A stretch of DNA of 64,000 nucleotides from UBA2108 sp002713215 (GCA_937891015.1 CALAPY010000073.1:70919-134918), one strand, 5' to 3'; shown: positions 7,848 through 16,862, counted from the stretch's first letter. Translations and numbers: made by a program. Notes: generated from the sequence alone by a model not told the origin.

Positions 7848-8504
7848 TCAATAATTTCTGGCACCGAAAAGTGTACTTCCAATACGAATCATATTGCTTC
7901 CACAGGCTATGGCTAGCTTGTAATCGCCACTCATACCCATTGACAACGTATCAATTTCCGGATATTCAAGTTTTGATTCCAGGTAGAATTCGTTGAGTCC
8001 TTTAAACTCTTTCTTTATTGCTTCAGAATCATTGGTGTTGGTTGCCATGCCCATAAACCCTTTTACCTGAACATTATTGAATTCGGATGTGTTAGAAACC
8101 TTTAGGAGCTCTCTGGCTTCATCATAAGAAAGCCCAAATTTGGTTTCTTCCTGAGCGATGTGGATTTGTAGGAGGATGTTTTGAACCCGTTCGGAGTTTT
8201 TGGCTCTTTTGTTGATTTCCTTAAGCAACTTTAAACTGTCTACTCCATGGATTAAACTCACAAATGGAGTGATATACTTGACTTTGTTTGTCTGCAAATG
8301 ACCAATCATATGCCATTCAATGTCCTTGGGTAGCGCTTCGTATTTGGCTACCAAATCCTGGATTTTATTCTCTCCAAAAATGCGGTGGCCGGCATTATAG
8401 GCATCCAAAATCATTTCGTTGGGCTTGGTTTTGGATACAGCTACCAGACTAACCTCTTTGGGAAGTTCCTTATTAAACTCAAGTATGTTATTTCCAACGC
8501 CCAT
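7848..8504 (-). CDS. yggS: YggS/PLPBP family pyridoxal phosphate homeostasis protein
   Basis: 218 residues, the usual length. Seen: LVAVSKTKP with the PLP-binding lysine near residue 25, the FGENKIQDLVAKYEALP motif, WHMIGHLQTNK, SLIHGVDS and the C-terminal LSMGMSGDYKLAIACGSNMIRIGSTLFG that binds the cofactor phosphate. The protein is a fold-type III PLP carrier that controls cellular PLP and amino-acid homeostasis; no enzymatic reaction is established. Its start abuts the stop of the DUF1015 gene, and the PLP enzyme SerC is encoded in the same cluster, which fits a role in PLP handling. Confidence 0.95.
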   Translation of the reverse strand: MGVGNNILEFNKELPKEVSLVAVSKTKPNEMILDAYNAGHRIFGENKIQDLVAKYEALPKDIEWHMIGHLQTNKVKYITPFVSLIHGVDSLKLLKEINKRAKNSERVQNILLQIHIAQEETKFGLSYDEARELLKVSNTSEFNNVQVKGFMGMATNTNDSEAIKKEFKGLNEFYLESKLEYPEIDTLSMGMSGDYKLAIACGSNMIRIGSTLFGARNY

Positions 8505-9761
8505 TCAATCCAGTTTGTCGCTGATTCGGAATAAAGTTAATCCGCTTCGAAGTTTGGGTTCAATGTAGGTGCTTTTTGGTGGCATGTATAAATGGTTATT
8601 TGCCACTGTTTTCAATTGCTCCATGGTTACCGGGTGCAATGCAAAAGCGACCTTCATCTTTCCCTTGTCAACCACATTCATAAGTTCTTTTTCACCATGG
8701 CGTCCGCCCATAAATTGAACCCGCCTATCAGTACGTAAATCCCTTATGCCTAGAATCGGGTCAAGCAGGTTATTGCTAAGAATGGAAACGTCCAGACGCT
8801 CGACGGGGTGGTTTTCATCAAAGGTTCCAATTTTGGCATTTAAGGCGTACCAACTTCCTCCGAGGTACATTCCTATTTCATTGTACGCCCTCGGTTTAAA
8901 GTGTTTCGAACTTATTTTTTTTACATCGAAATAGTCTTCAACCTGTTCGATAAATTCTTTATCACTTAATCCGTTTAAGTCTTCAACCAGGCGATTGAAT
9001 TCCATGATATTCAATCTACTTTCCGGAATGTAGAAGGCCAGCATATAGTTGAAATGCTCTTTGCCTGTAAAATCTGGATTCTTTCTTCGAGCATCCTGAC
9101 CGAGCAGGTTTGAGGAAGCACAACGATGGTGTCCATCAGCTATATAAAGCGAATCAAAACCTTCAAACTCCCGGGTAATAACCCCAATATCATTAGAATC
9201 TTCGACAATCCAAAACTCGTGACAGGCCGAGTTGCTCGACATAAACTCATATTCTGGCCGAACAGATAAGTATTTACCCAGTACCTGATCGATGGTTTTG
9301 TTATTGGGATAAGTGATAAGTATAGGCTCTGCATTAAAATCAGTGATTTCCAGGTATTTTTTAAAGGTTGTCTCCCGTTTTAAAATGGTATGCTCATGTT
9401 TTTTGATGATACCATTCTGATAATCATCAATTGACGCACCGGCAATTAACCCAATGTAGGTATTGCCTTTGAACTCTTGCTTATACAGGTAGAGCGAATC
9501 CTTTTTATCCTGGATAAAGACCTTTCGATCAAGAAACTCCTGAAATTTCTTTTGTACTTGTTTAAATCGGGCCGGCGAATTTGCCTTTGTCCGCTTTGTA
9601 GCACTGTACTGCGGGTTGATAATATTGATAAAAGAATAGGGATTGGTATTTAATTTATGAGCTAAACCCGCTTTAGAATAGGACACAAATGACCTGGAAG
9701 CCACTAAATGGACTGTATTCCTTTTAGCCCTAAAAGCTTTAAAAGCAGCTATTTTAGCCAT
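8505..9761 (-). CDS. DUF1015 family protein of the serine biosynthesis cluster
   Basis: 418 residues, full length for the family. Seen: FKAFRAKRNTVHLVAS at the start, NPYSFINIINP, the EHTILKRE segment and the signature IADGHHRCASS near residue 210, plus a C-terminal FALHPVTMEQL. The biochemical role of the family is not settled; the strongly conserved DGHHR motif suggests a phosphate- or metal-dependent enzyme. Its position between serA (16 bases upstream) and yggS, an arrangement common in Bacteroidota, points to serine or 3-phosphohydroxypyruvate metabolism. The ATG at 9761 is the natural start. Confidence 0.92.
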   Translation of the reverse strand: MAKIAAFKAFRAKRNTVHLVASRSFVSYSKAGLAHKLNTNPYSFINIINPQYSATKRTKANSPARFKQVQKKFQEFLDRKVFIQDKKDSLYLYKQEFKGNTYIGLIAGASIDDYQNGIIKKHEHTILKRETTFKKYLEITDFNAEPILITYPNNKTIDQVLGKYLSVRPEYEFMSSNSACHEFWIVEDSNDIGVITREFEGFDSLYIADGHHRCASSNLLGQDARRKNPDFTGKEHFNYMLAFYIPESRLNIMEFNRLVEDLNGLSDKEFIEQVEDYFDVKKISSKHFKPRAYNEIGMYLGGSWYALNAKIGTFDENHPVERLDVSILSNNLLDPILGIRDLRTDRRVQFMGGRHGEKELMNVVDKGKMKVAFALHPVTMEQLKTVANNHLYMPPKSTYIEPKLRSGLTLFRISDKLD

Positions 9762-9776
9762 TAAACTTTAACCAGT

Positions 9777-10727
9777 TTATGCGTTGTCAATAATAAACGT
9801 TGCCAATTCTTCGCCAATTCTATCTTGTGCTTCCTGTGTTGCAGCACCAACATGCGGTGTTGTTGCAATGTGTGAATGATTCAACAGATCAGTTCTTGGA
9901 GCCGGTTCGTTTTCGAATACATCCAAAGCTGCCGCCGCCACTTTGCCTGAATTCAACGCTTCGATAAGCGCATCCTCATCAACGACACCGCCACGCGCAG
10001 CATTTGCCAATCTGACTCCATCCTTCATTTTCGCAATTTCACTGGTGCCGATAACCGCACTTCCGTTTGCTTGCTTGGGAACGTGCAACGAAATAAAATC
10101 GCTGGAAGAAAGCAAAGTATCCATGTCAACCATGTTCAAGTTCACTTTTACCTCTTCTCCTGCAACGAATACAGAAACTTGAACCTTTTCCACAAATGGG
10201 TCATAGGCAATTACATTCATTCCACAACCCAAGGCATAGGAGGCCAGACTCTGACCAATTCGCCCAATTCCGATTATTCCAAGGGTTTTTCCCCTTAGTT
10301 CAATGCCTTTTCCGTACTTCTTTTTAAGTCCTTTAAAATCGGCAGAGCCGTGCTCTGGCATTTGACGATTTGCGTCATAAGTTGTTCGCGCCAGACTGAA
10401 CATTTGGGTCATTACTAGTTCTGCAACGGATTGCGATGAAGCGCCTGGTGTATTAAAAACCAGTCGTCCGATAGAACGTGCATATTCCACATCGATATTA
10501 TCCATACCAACTCCTCCGCGTCCAATCATTTTAAGATTGGGACAAGCATCAATAACTTCTTTGCGAATGGTGGTTGCCGATCGAACAATAACCACTTCAT
10601 ACCCTTCTTTGTTAATTGCTTCAATGAGCTGATTTTGGGGGACATTTTCCGTAATTACTTCATGTCCGGCAGCTTCAAGCATGGAAATTCCACTTTGAGA
10701 AATTCCGTCGTTTGCTAATACTTTCAT
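9777..10727 (-). CDS. serA: D-3-phosphoglycerate dehydrogenase (short form)
   Basis: 316 residues. It oxidises 3-phosphoglycerate to 3-phosphohydroxypyruvate with NAD, the first step of serine synthesis. Seen: VIVRSATTIRKEVID, GRGGVGMDNIDVEYARS, the NAD-binding GIIGIGRIGQSLASYA (about 150-165), the LANAARGGVVDEDAL segment with the catalytic arginine and the TTPHVGAATQEAQDR motif with the catalytic histidine. It lacks the C-terminal ACT regulatory domain of the E. coli enzyme, so feedback inhibition by serine through that domain is not expected. It follows serC by 32 bases. Confidence 0.95.
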   Translation of the reverse strand: MKVLANDGISQSGISMLEAAGHEVITENVPQNQLIEAINKEGYEVVIVRSATTIRKEVIDACPNLKMIGRGGVGMDNIDVEYARSIGRLVFNTPGASSQSVAELVMTQMFSLARTTYDANRQMPEHGSADFKGLKKKYGKGIELRGKTLGIIGIGRIGQSLASYALGCGMNVIAYDPFVEKVQVSVFVAGEEVKVNLNMVDMDTLLSSSDFISLHVPKQANGSAVIGTSEIAKMKDGVRLANAARGGVVDEDALIEALNSGKVAAAALDVFENEPAPRTDLLNHSHIATTPHVGAATQEAQDRIGEELATFIIDNA

Positions 10728-10759
10728 TTTAAGATTAATTATTGATGTTCTTAATGGGT

Positions 10760-11830
10760 TTAAACTCTATTTTCTAATTCCTTCATAACATTTACAAGTG
10801 CCTGAACTCCTTCCAAATCCATAGCATTGTACATAGAAGCACGATATCCACCAACTGAACGGTGGCCCTTTATTCCACTAATGTTGGCATCGTTCCACAT
10901 TTGGTCGAATGTTTCCTTATGAGCCTCATTCGCCAATACAAAGGTTGCGTTCATGTTCGAACGGTCTTCTTTAGCAGCAACACCATTAAATAATGGATTT
11001 CGATCTATTTCTCCATATAGCAAGGCAGCCTTTGCTTCGTTTCGTTCCTGAATCCATTCCACACCTCCGTTAGCTTTCAGCCATCGCAAGGTGAGCATAG
11101 ACACATAAACCGGAAAAACGGGAGGCGTATTAAACATAGAGTCCTTATCGGCATGAATTTTTAGATTCAAATAAGAAGGTATCGACCTTCCGTTTCTACC
11201 GTAAATATCTTTTTTGATAATGTAAAGGGTCGATCCTGCTGGTCCCATATTCTTTTGTGCTCCGGCGTAGATCAAATCGAATTGAGATACATCAACTGGT
11301 TTTGAGAAAATATCGGAAGACATATCACAAACCAAAGGAACGTCAACAGTTGGAAACTCTTTGATTTGAGTTCCATATATGGTATTGTTCGAAGTACAAT
11401 GGAAGTAATCCGCATCACTGGGAACCTCATAACCTTTTGGAATGTAGCTGTAGTTTTTGTCTTTTGACGAAGCAACCTCAACCACGTTTCCAAAATGGGC
11501 TGCCTCTTTCTGTGCTTTATTGGCCCAGGCACCTGTATTTAAATAGGCAGCGCTTCCATTTTCGCGCATTAGGTTGTAGGCAGTAATAATAAAACCGAGG
11601 CTTGCTCCTCCCTGTAGAAAGACAACATCATAGTTATCCGGAACATTGAGTAATTCCTTAACCAGAGATACTGTTTCGTCCATTACTGCAACGAAGTTTT
11701 TACTTCTGTGAGAGATTTCTATCAGCGATAGGTTTAAATCATCAAAATTACTTACAGCTTCTGAGGCTTCTTTAAGTACTTCTTGTGGCAGAATGCATGG
11801 TCCTGCACTAAAATTATAGACTTTAGACAT
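10760..11830 (-). CDS. serC: Phosphoserine aminotransferase
   Basis: The ATG at 11830 (MSKVYNFSAGPCILP) is chosen over an upstream ATG at 11872 because the family starts exactly there; the product is 356 residues. It transfers the amino group of glutamate to 3-phosphohydroxypyruvate, using PLP. Seen: NFSAGPCILPQEVL, LLNVPDNYDVVFLQGGASLGF, the HCTSNNTIYGTQ segment, the PLP-lysine motif YAGAQKNMGPAGSTL and the C-terminal GHRSVGGYRASMYNA. It is the first gene of the serC-serA-DUF1015-yggS cluster. Confidence 0.97.
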   Translation of the reverse strand: MSKVYNFSAGPCILPQEVLKEASEAVSNFDDLNLSLIEISHRSKNFVAVMDETVSLVKELLNVPDNYDVVFLQGGASLGFIITAYNLMRENGSAAYLNTGAWANKAQKEAAHFGNVVEVASSKDKNYSYIPKGYEVPSDADYFHCTSNNTIYGTQIKEFPTVDVPLVCDMSSDIFSKPVDVSQFDLIYAGAQKNMGPAGSTLYIIKKDIYGRNGRSIPSYLNLKIHADKDSMFNTPPVFPVYVSMLTLRWLKANGGVEWIQERNEAKAALLYGEIDRNPLFNGVAAKEDRSNMNATFVLANEAHKETFDQMWNDANISGIKGHRSVGGYRASMYNAMDLEGVQALVNVMKELENRV

Positions 11831-12007
11831 AGCTAATTTCGTTTGAAAAAAATTCGCTGCGAAATTGCACAAAAAAAAGCAGTCATAGCATGAGTATGGT
11901 CACAGAATAAGAATTGATTTTATAAGCACAATGCAGGGCTGATCTTAAGATTAATTTGGAATTGATTCGCTGAAGAAACCAACATAAATCCGAACTTTGC
12001 ATTATCT

Positions 12008-12460
12008 ATGATGATTCAGGTAGCAGAAATTGTTGGTTTAATCCTCTTCGCCACAGTGAAGTTTCTTTTTGCGCCATCAGCCATCATGGCGTTGGGTTAT
12101 TCTTTTTGGGAAACAATTGCGATGTCACTGTTCGGCGGTTGGCTGGGTGTCGTTTTTTTCTATTACACTGGAAGTGCTTTTTTTGGTTGGTTGTCAGGTT
12201 TCGGCAAAAAGAATAAACCCAAAAGGAAGTTTAGCAAGAAGAATCGATTTGTCATTTGGCTTAAGAATGGTTTTGGACTAAACGGAATAGCAATTATTCT
12301 TGGGGTGGGTTCAATTCCATTGGTTTGCTTGCTTGCCGCCAAATATTTTCGCTCCGACCGGAGAACCATATTTTATCTGCTCACTTCCGTAGCAGTATGG
12401 GGAGTTAGCCTTACCAGCCTTTCTTTTTTATTTAAGGGCTACTTGTTAGAACTTCTGTAA
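12008..12460 (+). CDS. Small integral membrane protein of unknown function
   Basis: 150 residues with about four membrane segments (near residues 5-28, 34-60, 90-112 and 122-145) and a very basic cytoplasmic loop (KKNKPKRKFSKKNR, about residues 66-80). No family is recognised. It is transcribed divergently from serC; the upstream region has an incomplete -7 box (GAACTTTG, 11992-11999) only 8 bases before the ATG at 12008, so the leader would be very short. The gene is followed after 57 bases by the YjjG-like gene in the same direction. Confidence 0.75.
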   Translation: MMIQVAEIVGLILFATVKFLFAPSAIMALGYSFWETIAMSLFGGWLGVVFFYYTGSAFFGWLSGFGKKNKPKRKFSKKNRFVIWLKNGFGLNGIAIILGVGSIPLVCLLAAKYFRSDRRTIFYLLTSVAVWGVSLTSLSFLFKGYLLELL

Positions 12461-12490
12461 ACCGTGGAACTATTTCCTGGAACTTCGCTT

Positions 12491-12498
12491 TACATTTG
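12491..12498 (+). promoter_or_regulatory. Bacteroidota -7 promoter box upstream of the YjjG-like gene
   Basis: TACATTTG matches TAnnTTTG and lies 19 bases before the ATG at 12518, giving a leader of roughly 12-15 bases. A -33 TTG at standard spacing is not obvious. Confidence 0.45.
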
Positions 12499-12517
12499 GC
12501 GTCCTTAAACATCCTCC

Positions 12518-13216
12518 ATGTTCAAAAACATCACTCATGTCTTTTTCGATCTCGATCACACCTTATGGGATTTTGAAACCAACTCAAGAGAAGCATTAAG
12601 CGAGATATTCGAAAAGTTTGATTTGGGAAACAGAGGAGTAAGAGGCCCCATTGATTTCATAAGGGTTTATGAAAAAATCAATCATAGGATGTGGGATGAA
12701 TACCGCAAGGGAGAAAGGAGCAAAGCGCGATTAAGGAAAGATCGTTTTCCAACCGCCCTGTCTTTGTTCGAAATTAAGGATAATGATTTGGCGATTGAAA
12801 TCAACGAGTATTATTTGGAACACAGCCCCCGCAAACCCAACTTATTTGACCATGCTCACAATACGTTGGACTATTTAAGCGAAAAATACAAACTATATAT
12901 TATTACCAACGGGTTCCAGGAAATCCAGACCATTAAAATGCATAATTCGGGCCTGGATCATTATTTTGAAGAGACCATAACCTCAGAAATGGTTGGTGTA
13001 AGAAAGCCGGATCCGAAAATTTTTGCCTATGCTTTGAATCGAGGGAATGCCAGACCCGATCAATCGGTAATGATTGGTGACGATGCCGATGTGGATGTGG
13101 TTGGTGCTCAAAAATGTGGTATGAAGGGAATCTTTTTTAATCCCAATGAGATAGGCCATGAGAAAGAAGTTGATAAGGAAATAAGCAGCTTAAGTGAACT
13201 CAAAAGCATTTTATAA
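12518..13216 (+). CDS. YjjG family noncanonical pyrimidine nucleotidase (HAD superfamily)
   Basis: 232 residues. HAD motif I is FFDLDHTLWDFETNS (about residues 9-23) with both catalytic aspartates (D11 and D13 region), motif II is IITNG (near 128), motif III is the lysine in VRKPDPKIF, and motif IV is MIGDDADVDVVGA. The wide helical cap between motifs I and II is that of the YjjG group, which dephosphorylates dUMP, dTMP and noncanonical pyrimidine nucleotides and keeps them out of DNA. Substrate preference is inferred from the family only. It follows the small membrane protein gene and precedes the MbnP-like gene. Confidence 0.9.
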   Translation: MFKNITHVFFDLDHTLWDFETNSREALSEIFEKFDLGNRGVRGPIDFIRVYEKINHRMWDEYRKGERSKARLRKDRFPTALSLFEIKDNDLAIEINEYYLEHSPRKPNLFDHAHNTLDYLSEKYKLYIITNGFQEIQTIKMHNSGLDHYFEETITSEMVGVRKPDPKIFAYALNRGNARPDQSVMIGDDADVDVVGAQKCGMKGIFFNPNEIGHEKEVDKEISSLSELKSIL

Positions 13217-13359
13217 AAACGTAAAAGTTGAATTGTAACATAACTCACTTTCTGATCACCAGTCAATAAATAACTTTACTGCTTGACGAATGAATGAAAC
13301 ATAAATCATTAGGTTGCGTTACTCAACGTGACAGCGGATTTGGAGGAAAACTGTTGAAT

Positions 13360-14283
13360 ATGAATAGAGCAAAGGTGCTTAAAGGAGTGTTTAGAACTGC
13401 AGTTGTGGCTGTGGTTGGGATAACAGTTTGGGGATGTAATACGAAAGGTGGCTGCAATGATCCTCTGGCAGATAATTATGACCCTAGTGCAAATCGCTAT
13501 GGCGAGTGTGTTTATACCATAGATAAGGAGGATACTGTGGTTCCTGAAAGTAATATTCCAGTAAATATTAAGATTGAGGCAACTGCTAATGGAAAAGATT
13601 TTGCATTGAATGAAAAGTACACCAATAACGATGGTAAAGAGTTTTTAATGAGCACACTTAAGTTCTATGTAGCTAATCTTAAGTTCGCTTACAACGGAAA
13701 TAATAAAACTGAGTTTAAGGACATAGAATTGTTTGATTTTGACACTTCAAAGCCTTTAAATCCTTCCATTCCTTATTGGAATACAGAATCCAAAGGAGTA
13801 GTACAAAGGCTTGGTTCGTACAACCAATTGTATATTGGAGTTGGAGTTGGGATTGAAGAGAACGAAGAGTTTTCTCCTAATAAATATCCAGCGGATCATC
13901 CGTTGAGCGCCACCTACACAACCATGGCCTGGGACTGGAAGGCCAAATATATTTTTTCGAAAATTGAAGGTAGGGTAGACTCTAACGCAAACGGGATCTT
14001 AAACAGAACATTTTTTTATCATTCAGGTCATAGTGATATGTATCGATTGGTAATTCTGGATTTGGATAAAACATATGAGATTGGAGTTAATAATGAGGTT
14101 GATTTAGAATTAAACTTAGATGTATTAAAGATCATAGATGGTATTAAAATAGAAACCAGTGCACAAGGACAATCTCATACCTCAACACCAGCTCAGAAAG
14201 TGTTGAGCTCGGCAGTTCATACTAATCTAAGTGAAGCAATATCGGTTAAAAACATAACGGTTCATACCGTAATACTAAATTGA
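13360..14283 (+). CDS. MbnP-like copper-binding lipoprotein
   Basis: The ATG at 13360 is preferred to that at 13294 because it places a normal signal peptide (MNRAKVLKGVFRTAVVAVVGITVWGC) before a lipobox cysteine and has a GGAGG 13 bases upstream; the product is 307 residues. After a Cys-rich NKGGCNDPLADNYDPSA-type segment comes the MbnP-like domain: an FYVANLKF strand, TMAWDWKAKYIFSKIEGRVD (two tryptophans), and a FFYHSGHSDMY segment. In the family the partner di-heme enzyme oxidises a conserved tryptophan to kynurenine, creating a copper site. Here that partner is encoded next, with a 4-base gene overlap. No methanobactin genes are nearby. Confidence 0.82.
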   Translation: MNRAKVLKGVFRTAVVAVVGITVWGCNTKGGCNDPLADNYDPSANRYGECVYTIDKEDTVVPESNIPVNIKIEATANGKDFALNEKYTNNDGKEFLMSTLKFYVANLKFAYNGNNKTEFKDIELFDFDTSKPLNPSIPYWNTESKGVVQRLGSYNQLYIGVGVGIEENEEFSPNKYPADHPLSATYTTMAWDWKAKYIFSKIEGRVDSNANGILNRTFFYHSGHSDMYRLVILDLDKTYEIGVNNEVDLELNLDVLKIIDGIKIETSAQGQSHTSTPAQKVLSSAVHTNLSEAISVKNITVHTVILN

Positions 14284-15302
14284 AGTGGATTGTCTATATA
14301 CTAATTGCTGCTGTATTCCTATTGTCCTGTAAAAAGGAGGTAGCTGAAACAGTTGATACCCCCTCGGTAGTAAATAAAGAGCAACCAATAATTAATACGC
14401 CTCCTGGGTTTCCTGAAATTCCTGCTAGCATAATTGAACAAGTTACTCCGGCTCGGGTGGCATTGGGAAAGAAATTGTTTTTCGATCCAATTTTGAGCCG
14501 AACCGGGAAAATATCATGTGGTAGTTGCCACAAACGTGAACTTGCATTTACCGATGGTCAAAAGTTTTCTGAAGGAGTGGACGGAAGATTGGGGTTTAGA
14601 AATAGTCCGACCTTGGTAAATTTACTTTGGTCACCTATTTTTATGTGGGATGGTGGGCCACAGACCCTGGAAGCACAGGTGAGGTTACCGCTCGAGAATC
14701 ACGATGAAATGGATCTCAATATTGTGGAAGTAATTAGTCGACTGAATCAAAATGCCGAATACGTGGAATTATTCCAGGCCGCGTTTGAACAAGCTCCTGG
14801 TCCGATAAGGTTGGCGGAGGCAATTGCCATATATGAAAGAACATTAATTAGCGCTAATTCCAATTTCGACAAGTTCGAATATCAAGGAAATAAGCAGGCG
14901 TTGAGTTCGCTGGAATTAAAAGGAAGAAGCCTGTTTAACAGTGAAAAATTTCAATGTAAACAATGCCATGTTCCGCCATTGTTTACCAATTATGAGTTCA
15001 TAAACAATGGTACTTTTATTCCAGGGCAGGATTCAGGAAGGTATAGAGTGACCCTGCATTTTCCGGACAAAGGAAAATTTAAGGTGCCTTCGCTAAGAAA
15101 CATTGATATAACCAGTCCCTATATGCATGATGGTCGATTTACCACTTTAGAAGAAGTAGTCGATTTCTATGCTAGCGGTGGTGCCGGATTTTCTACTCAG
15201 GACATGCGAATAACTCAAAAAGACATCACATCTGATGAAAGACAAGCCTTAGTCGCCTTTTTAAAATCGCTAACCGACCAGGAATTTCTTCAGAAAAAGT
15301 AA
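14280..15302 (+). CDS. MbnH/MauG-type di-heme cytochrome c peroxidase family lipoprotein
   Basis: 340 residues. The start is TTG at 14280, overlapping the MbnP-like stop (TTGA); it yields a lipobox VFLLSC (residue 17). Two c-type heme motifs are seen, CGSCH (80-84) and CKQCH (226-230), with the usual surroundings (ALGKKLFFDPILS, FRNSPTLVNLLWSPIFMWDGG, SLRNIDITSPYMHDGRFTTLEEVVDFY). These fit the bacterial CcpA/MauG superfamily. Because the upstream gene is MbnP-like, the enzyme most likely performs the tryptophan-to-kynurenine oxidation of that protein in the periplasm rather than simple peroxide reduction; this is inference from context. Confidence 0.92.
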   Translation: MKWIVYILIAAVFLLSCKKEVAETVDTPSVVNKEQPIINTPPGFPEIPASIIEQVTPARVALGKKLFFDPILSRTGKISCGSCHKRELAFTDGQKFSEGVDGRLGFRNSPTLVNLLWSPIFMWDGGPQTLEAQVRLPLENHDEMDLNIVEVISRLNQNAEYVELFQAAFEQAPGPIRLAEAIAIYERTLISANSNFDKFEYQGNKQALSSLELKGRSLFNSEKFQCKQCHVPPLFTNYEFINNGTFIPGQDSGRYRVTLHFPDKGKFKVPSLRNIDITSPYMHDGRFTTLEEVVDFYASGGAGFSTQDMRITQKDITSDERQALVAFLKSLTDQEFLQKK

Positions 15303-15335
15303 AGCAGTTGGTGCTTCCCGTGAATTTTATGAACA

Positions 15336-15380
15336 TGTGACAATTGTTACCATTTGGTATCTTTTCCGGTTCTAGATTTG
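15336..15380 (+). promoter_or_regulatory. Promoter with CRP-like dyad upstream of the persulfide dioxygenase gene
   Basis: TTTG (15353-15356) and TAGATTTG (15373-15380) fit the Bacteroidota -33/-7 pattern with a slightly short 16-base spacer. Just upstream, TGTGA-CAATTG-TTACC (15336-15351) resembles a CRP/FNR-type site and contains the near-perfect 14-base palindrome GTGACAATTGTTAC. This suggests regulated transcription of the sulfur genes downstream. Confidence 0.5.
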
Positions 15381-15406
15381 CAGTACAATAATTCAAATGA
15401 TATAAA

Positions 15407-16813
15407 ATGAAAATTGAACAATTATATACTGGCTGTTTAGCCGAAGCCGCTTACTACATTGAGAATAATGGAGAAGTTGCTATTATCGATCCCCTTCGAG
15501 AAACGGAACCATACATCAAAAGAGCAGAAGAAAATGATGCTAAAATCAAATACATATTTGAAACTCATTTTCATGCAGATTTTGTTTCGGGACATTTGGA
15601 TTTGGCGAAAAAAACCGGTGCTCAAATTATTTACGGTCCTACCGCTAAACCGGATTATGAAATTACTGTTGCCGAAGATGGTCAGGTATTCAAATTGGGT
15701 AACGTATCCTTAAAATTGATTCATACACCAGGCCACACCCTGGAATCGAGCAGTATTTTATTGATCGACGAAGAAGGAAATGACCATGCTATATTCACCG
15801 GAGATGCCCTGTTTATTGGTGATGTTGGACGGCCCGACCTGGCAGTTAAATCGGATTTATCCAAAGAAGATCTGGCGGGAATGTTATTCGATTCGTTGAG
15901 AAACAAGATTATGCCTTTGGGTGATGATGTTCTGGTTTATCCAAATCATGGCGCTGGATCAGCCTGTGGAAAAAATATGAGCGAAGAAACTTATGATTCC
16001 TTAGGCCACCAAAAGAAAACCAATTATGCGCTACGAGCTGACATGAGTAAGGAAGAGTTTATTAAAGAAGTAACTGATGGGATTCTTCCCCCACCTCAGT
16101 ATTTCCCAAAGAATGCTGTGATCAATAAGTCTGGCTATCAGAGTATTGATGATGTTATTGAAAAAGGGAACGTAGCTTTTAACGTAGATACTTTTTTGGC
16201 AATAGTTGAAGCAGAAGATGCGTTGGTTCTGGATACCCGATCAGAAGACGAGTTTTCAAAAGAGCACATTCCGGGATCTATTTTTGCTGGTTTAAATGGT
16301 CAAATGGCTATGTGGGTAGGTGCGTTAATTACAGACATTAACCAACCTATTGTTTTTATCGCCGATGAAGGAACCGAACAAGAAGTAATTACCCGATTGG
16401 CTCGTGTGGGTTACGACAATTCATTAGGATACTTAAAGGGAGGCTTGGATGCCTGGAAAGCTGCCGGTAAGGAGACCGATAGCATTAATAGTGTTACGGC
16501 TGAGGGGCTAAAAGTGATTCTGGAAACTGAAAAAGTCAATGTATTGGATGTTCGTAAAACTACAGAGTACGAAGCTGAACATGTAGAGGATGCCATTAAT
16601 GTTCCCTTGGATTATATCAACAGCATGATGGATAAGATCGATCCCGAAAAAACATACTATACTCATTGTTTGGGTGGATACCGCTCTGTTATATTTAACA
16701 GCATTCAAAAGGCAAGAGGGAGGCATAAACTGATTGATGTTAAAGGCGGGAGCAAGGCTATGCTTGAAGCTGGTATCTCTATGACAGACTACGTTTGTCC
16801 TTCTACCAAGTAA
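15407..16813 (+). CDS. MBL-fold persulfide dioxygenase fused to two rhodanese domains
   Basis: 468 residues. Residues 1-245 are a metallo-beta-lactamase domain of the ETHE1/persulfide dioxygenase type (THFHADFVSGH, 53-63, the iron site; HTPGHTLESSS; FTGDALFIGDVGRPDL; YPNHGAGSACG). Two rhodanese domains follow: about 255-360, in which the active-site loop reads IADEGTEQE without a cysteine, and about 370-465, with the catalytic cysteine in YYTHCLGGYRS (about 421). The combination resembles CstB-like enzymes that oxidise persulfides and produce thiosulfate. With the small rhodanese that follows, it forms a sulfide or persulfide detoxification pair. Confidence 0.93.
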   Translation: MKIEQLYTGCLAEAAYYIENNGEVAIIDPLRETEPYIKRAEENDAKIKYIFETHFHADFVSGHLDLAKKTGAQIIYGPTAKPDYEITVAEDGQVFKLGNVSLKLIHTPGHTLESSSILLIDEEGNDHAIFTGDALFIGDVGRPDLAVKSDLSKEDLAGMLFDSLRNKIMPLGDDVLVYPNHGAGSACGKNMSEETYDSLGHQKKTNYALRADMSKEEFIKEVTDGILPPPQYFPKNAVINKSGYQSIDDVIEKGNVAFNVDTFLAIVEAEDALVLDTRSEDEFSKEHIPGSIFAGLNGQMAMWVGALITDINQPIVFIADEGTEQEVITRLARVGYDNSLGYLKGGLDAWKAAGKETDSINSVTAEGLKVILETEKVNVLDVRKTTEYEAEHVEDAINVPLDYINSMMDKIDPEKTYYTHCLGGYRSVIFNSIQKARGRHKLIDVKGGSKAMLEAGISMTDYVCPSTK

Positions 16814-16862
16814 GCGTACTTTAGTTTGACTTTAAATTTTGAAATAAACAAACACAATAAAT

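Noticed and set aside
11941..11951. GATCTTAAGAT near 11941, repeated at 19957-19967
   Set aside because: Short palindromes of this AT-rich kind are expected by chance, and the two contexts differ.
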